A stretch of 6,993 nt of DNA from Spirochaetae bacterium HGW-Spirochaetae-9 (GTDB lineage Bacteria; Spirochaetota; Spirochaetia; Treponematales; Rectinemataceae): contig PGXP01000087.1 in the NCBI GenBank assembly GCA_002839205.1, positions 1 through 6,993 on the forward strand. Direction: 5' to 3'. Below are positions 5,691 to 6,993 of the stretch, piece by piece; positions within the stretch are counted from its first letter, which is position 1, and the number at the start of each line of letters is the position of its first letter. Under the pieces are notes generated by a model. It saw nothing but the letters and a program-made list of their open reading frames with translations. It was not told the DNA's origin and did no database searches. A program made the position numbers and the translations under genes.

Positions 5691-6443
5691 TCACCGCACA
5701 GGGTTGACGAGGCGGCCTATCCCATCGATTTCGATGACGATCTCATCCCCCGATTGCATCGGTCCGACGCCCGAGGGCGTTCCCGTCATGATGATGTCGC
5801 CAGGCTCGAGGGTCATCACCGAGGACAGGAATTCCACGAGTTCGGGCACCCTGAATATGAGGTTGGAGGTGCTGGAGGACTGCTTCACTTCGCCGTTGAG
5901 AAAGGCTCTGACACCGAGGGCTGAGGTATCCAGCTCCGTCTCGATCCAGGGACCGAAGGGCAGGAAGGTGTCGAAGGATTTGGAAACCGTCCACTGTCCG
6001 TCCTTGGGCTGGAGATCCCTAGCCGTGACGTCGTTGCCGCAGGTATAGCCGAGGATATAATCTCCTGCTTCATCGGCCCTGACGTTTTTCGCCTTTTTCC
6101 CTATCACGACGACGAGTTCAGCCTCGAAATCCACACGCTTCGAGATAGCAGGCCGCTCTATTGCCTCGAGGGGGGCGATCACGCAGGTCGAAGGCTTGAT
6201 GAAAACGACGGGTTTCTCGGGGATGGGGAATCCGAACTCCAGCGCGTGGTCGCGGTAGTTGAGGCCAATGCAGAGAGCCTTGCCTGGCCGACAGGGTGAA
6301 AGGAGCCTGATGTCAGCGTAGGGAAAGCTGATGTCCGAAAGCTCGAAATCGCCGAATGGCGTGCCCTGGGCAAGCCTGACTTCAGTACCCTCTATGACGC
6401 CGAAACGCTCGACGCCTTCGTGCAGGAAGCGGATAATCTTCAT
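5691..6443 (-). CDS. Fumarylacetoacetate hydrolase (FAH) family protein
   Basis: A 250-residue cytoplasmic enzyme of the FAH superfamily, whose members hydrolyse, decarboxylate or tautomerise acylpyruvate-type 2-oxo acids with a divalent metal. The metal triad is complete: Glu107 and Glu109 in D-F-E-A-E-L, and Asp138 in GNDVTARDLQ, with the 29-residue spacing seen in FAHD1-type proteins. Other family landmarks are CIGLNYRDHA (His66), FIKPST, KSFDTFLPFGPW and the C-terminal MTGTPSGVGP followed by GDEIVIEI. A short N-terminal domain (about 1-50) precedes the catalytic fold. AAAGGAG at 6450-6456 (minus strand), six bases before the ATG, sets the start. The gene is 20 bases downstream of psuG and four bases upstream of the AEC transporter. 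Which of the many FAH activities it has (acylpyruvase, oxaloacetate decarboxylase, 2-keto-acid hydratase and others) cannot be decided. Confidence 0.9.
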   Translation of the reverse strand: MKIIRFLHEGVERFGVIEGTEVRLAQGTPFGDFELSDISFPYADIRLLSPCRPGKALCIGLNYRDHALEFGFPIPEKPVVFIKPSTCVIAPLEAIERPAISKRVDFEAELVVVIGKKAKNVRADEAGDYILGYTCGNDVTARDLQPKDGQWTVSKSFDTFLPFGPWIETELDTSALGVRAFLNGEVKQSSSTSNLIFRVPELVEFLSSVMTLEPGDIIMTGTPSGVGPMQSGDEIVIEIDGIGRLVNPVR

Positions 6444-6463
6444 CTGATACTCCTTTCAAGGGT

Positions 6464-6993
6464 TCAATGGAGGGAAGCATAGGCGACAGCGATAGCCGCC
6501 GCAAGGGTTGCGTTGTGCTTGACGAGGGCGATATTGGAGCCGAGGCTGTCACCTCCCGTCAATTCGACGATCCGGGCGAGGAGGAATGGCGTGAGCCGCT
6601 TCCCCTGTATGTTGTTCCGCGCCGCATCGGCGACGGCCGCGTCGATGGCGGGACCGATTACCTCCGGATCCATCGAATAGGCTTCGGGTATCGGATTCGC
6701 GATGACGACGCCGCCATCGAGTCCTGAACTCCATTTGGCATGGAGTATGGCCGCTACCTCGGCCGGGCTGTCGGCTCTTTCTTCGAGGCTCAGGCCGGAA
6801 TGGCTTGTATAGAAGGCGGGAAGCTCGAGGGTGCCATAGCCGATGACAGGAACGCCCTTGGTCTCCAGGTACTCCAGTGTCTTGGGCAGATCGAGGATGG
6901 ATTTGGCGCCGGCGCAGACGACGGCCACGCTCGTGCGCGCCAGTTCCTCAAGATCGGCTGAAACGTCCCAGGTGTTCTCCGCTCCCCTGTGGA
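6464..6993 (-). CDS. psuG: Pseudouridine-5'-phosphate glycosidase, C-terminal part (5' end outside window)
   Basis: PsuG reversibly cleaves the C-glycosidic bond of pseudouridine 5'-phosphate, giving uracil and ribose 5-phosphate, in the cytoplasm. The visible 175 residues start at H-R-G-A-E, equivalent to His137 of the E. coli enzyme (312 residues), so the C-terminal length matches closely. Counted from there, the key residues fall where expected: His1 (His137), Asp13 in VSADL (Asp149) and Lys30 in VCAGAKSILD (Lys166, the Schiff-base lysine). Also present are LEYLETKGVPVIGYGT, IANPIPE, TPFLLARIVELTGGDSLGSNI and a usual short end. The GTG at 6926-6928 is internal, because homology continues without a break to the window edge. 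It leads a - strand operon with the FAH-family and AEC genes. The partner kinase gene psuK is not in the window and could lie upstream. Confidence 0.95.
   Translation of the reverse strand, partial: HRGAENTWDVSADLEELARTSVAVVCAGAKSILDLPKTLEYLETKGVPVIGYGTLELPAFYTSHSGLSLEERADSPAEVAAILHAKWSSGLDGGVVIANPIPEAYSMDPEVIGPAIDAAVADAARNNIQGKRLTPFLLARIVELTGGDSLGSNIALVKHNATLAAAIAVAYASLH

Noticed and set aside
5646..6048. Plus-strand frames of 92 and 125 codons opposite the FAH gene
   Set aside because: They are antisense to the conserved metal-binding and C-terminal motifs of the FAH enzyme and show no family resemblance.

Overview
The window is a GC-rich bacterial chromosomal segment with tightly packed genes. 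It most likely comes from a diderm (Gram-negative-type) bacterium, because it encodes two lipoproteins with classic lipoboxes. The mix of poly-gamma-glutamate (pgs) genes, a DUF2087-type regulator, a PAS-GGDEF protein with the Cys-rich PAS variant, and psuG would fit a free-living or gut spirochaete. That taxonomic guess is weak and rests on family distributions recalled from memory.

Left part (1-2221, + strand): the end of a poly-gamma-glutamate synthesis operon. It holds the C-terminus of pgsC, then pgsW, then a lipoprotein gene, and each gene overlaps the next by one to four bases. Immediately after the lipoprotein stop codon lies a wrecked gene for a PLP-dependent D-cysteine desulfhydrase / ACC deaminase family enzyme. 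A short N-proximal piece with the Q-S-N motif is in one frame and the C-terminal third is in another; the catalytic-lysine region and most of the middle are gone.

Middle (2218-4704): a PAS-GGDEF diguanylate cyclase gene (- strand) runs head-on into the remnant. Next on the - strand is a transcriptional regulator with a C2H2 zinc finger, a LuxR-like helix-turn-helix and a C-terminal DUF2087 domain. It is transcribed divergently from a coiled-coil lipoprotein gene across an AT-rich intergenic region. Promoter-like sequences can be read in front of all three genes, and all place the predicted transcript start at or very near the start codon or ribosome binding site.

Right part (4740-6993): a hairpin separates the coiled-coil lipoprotein from a convergent - strand operon. 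In transcription order this is psuG (N-terminus outside the window), a fumarylacetoacetate-hydrolase-family enzyme and an AEC-family transporter. PsuG splits pseudouridine 5'-phosphate into uracil and ribose 5-phosphate. Its co-transcription with an FAH-family enzyme and an AEC carrier, without a visible psuK or typical nucleoside transporter, is the notable combination here.

No tRNA, rRNA, CRISPR array, insertion sequence or phage gene was seen.
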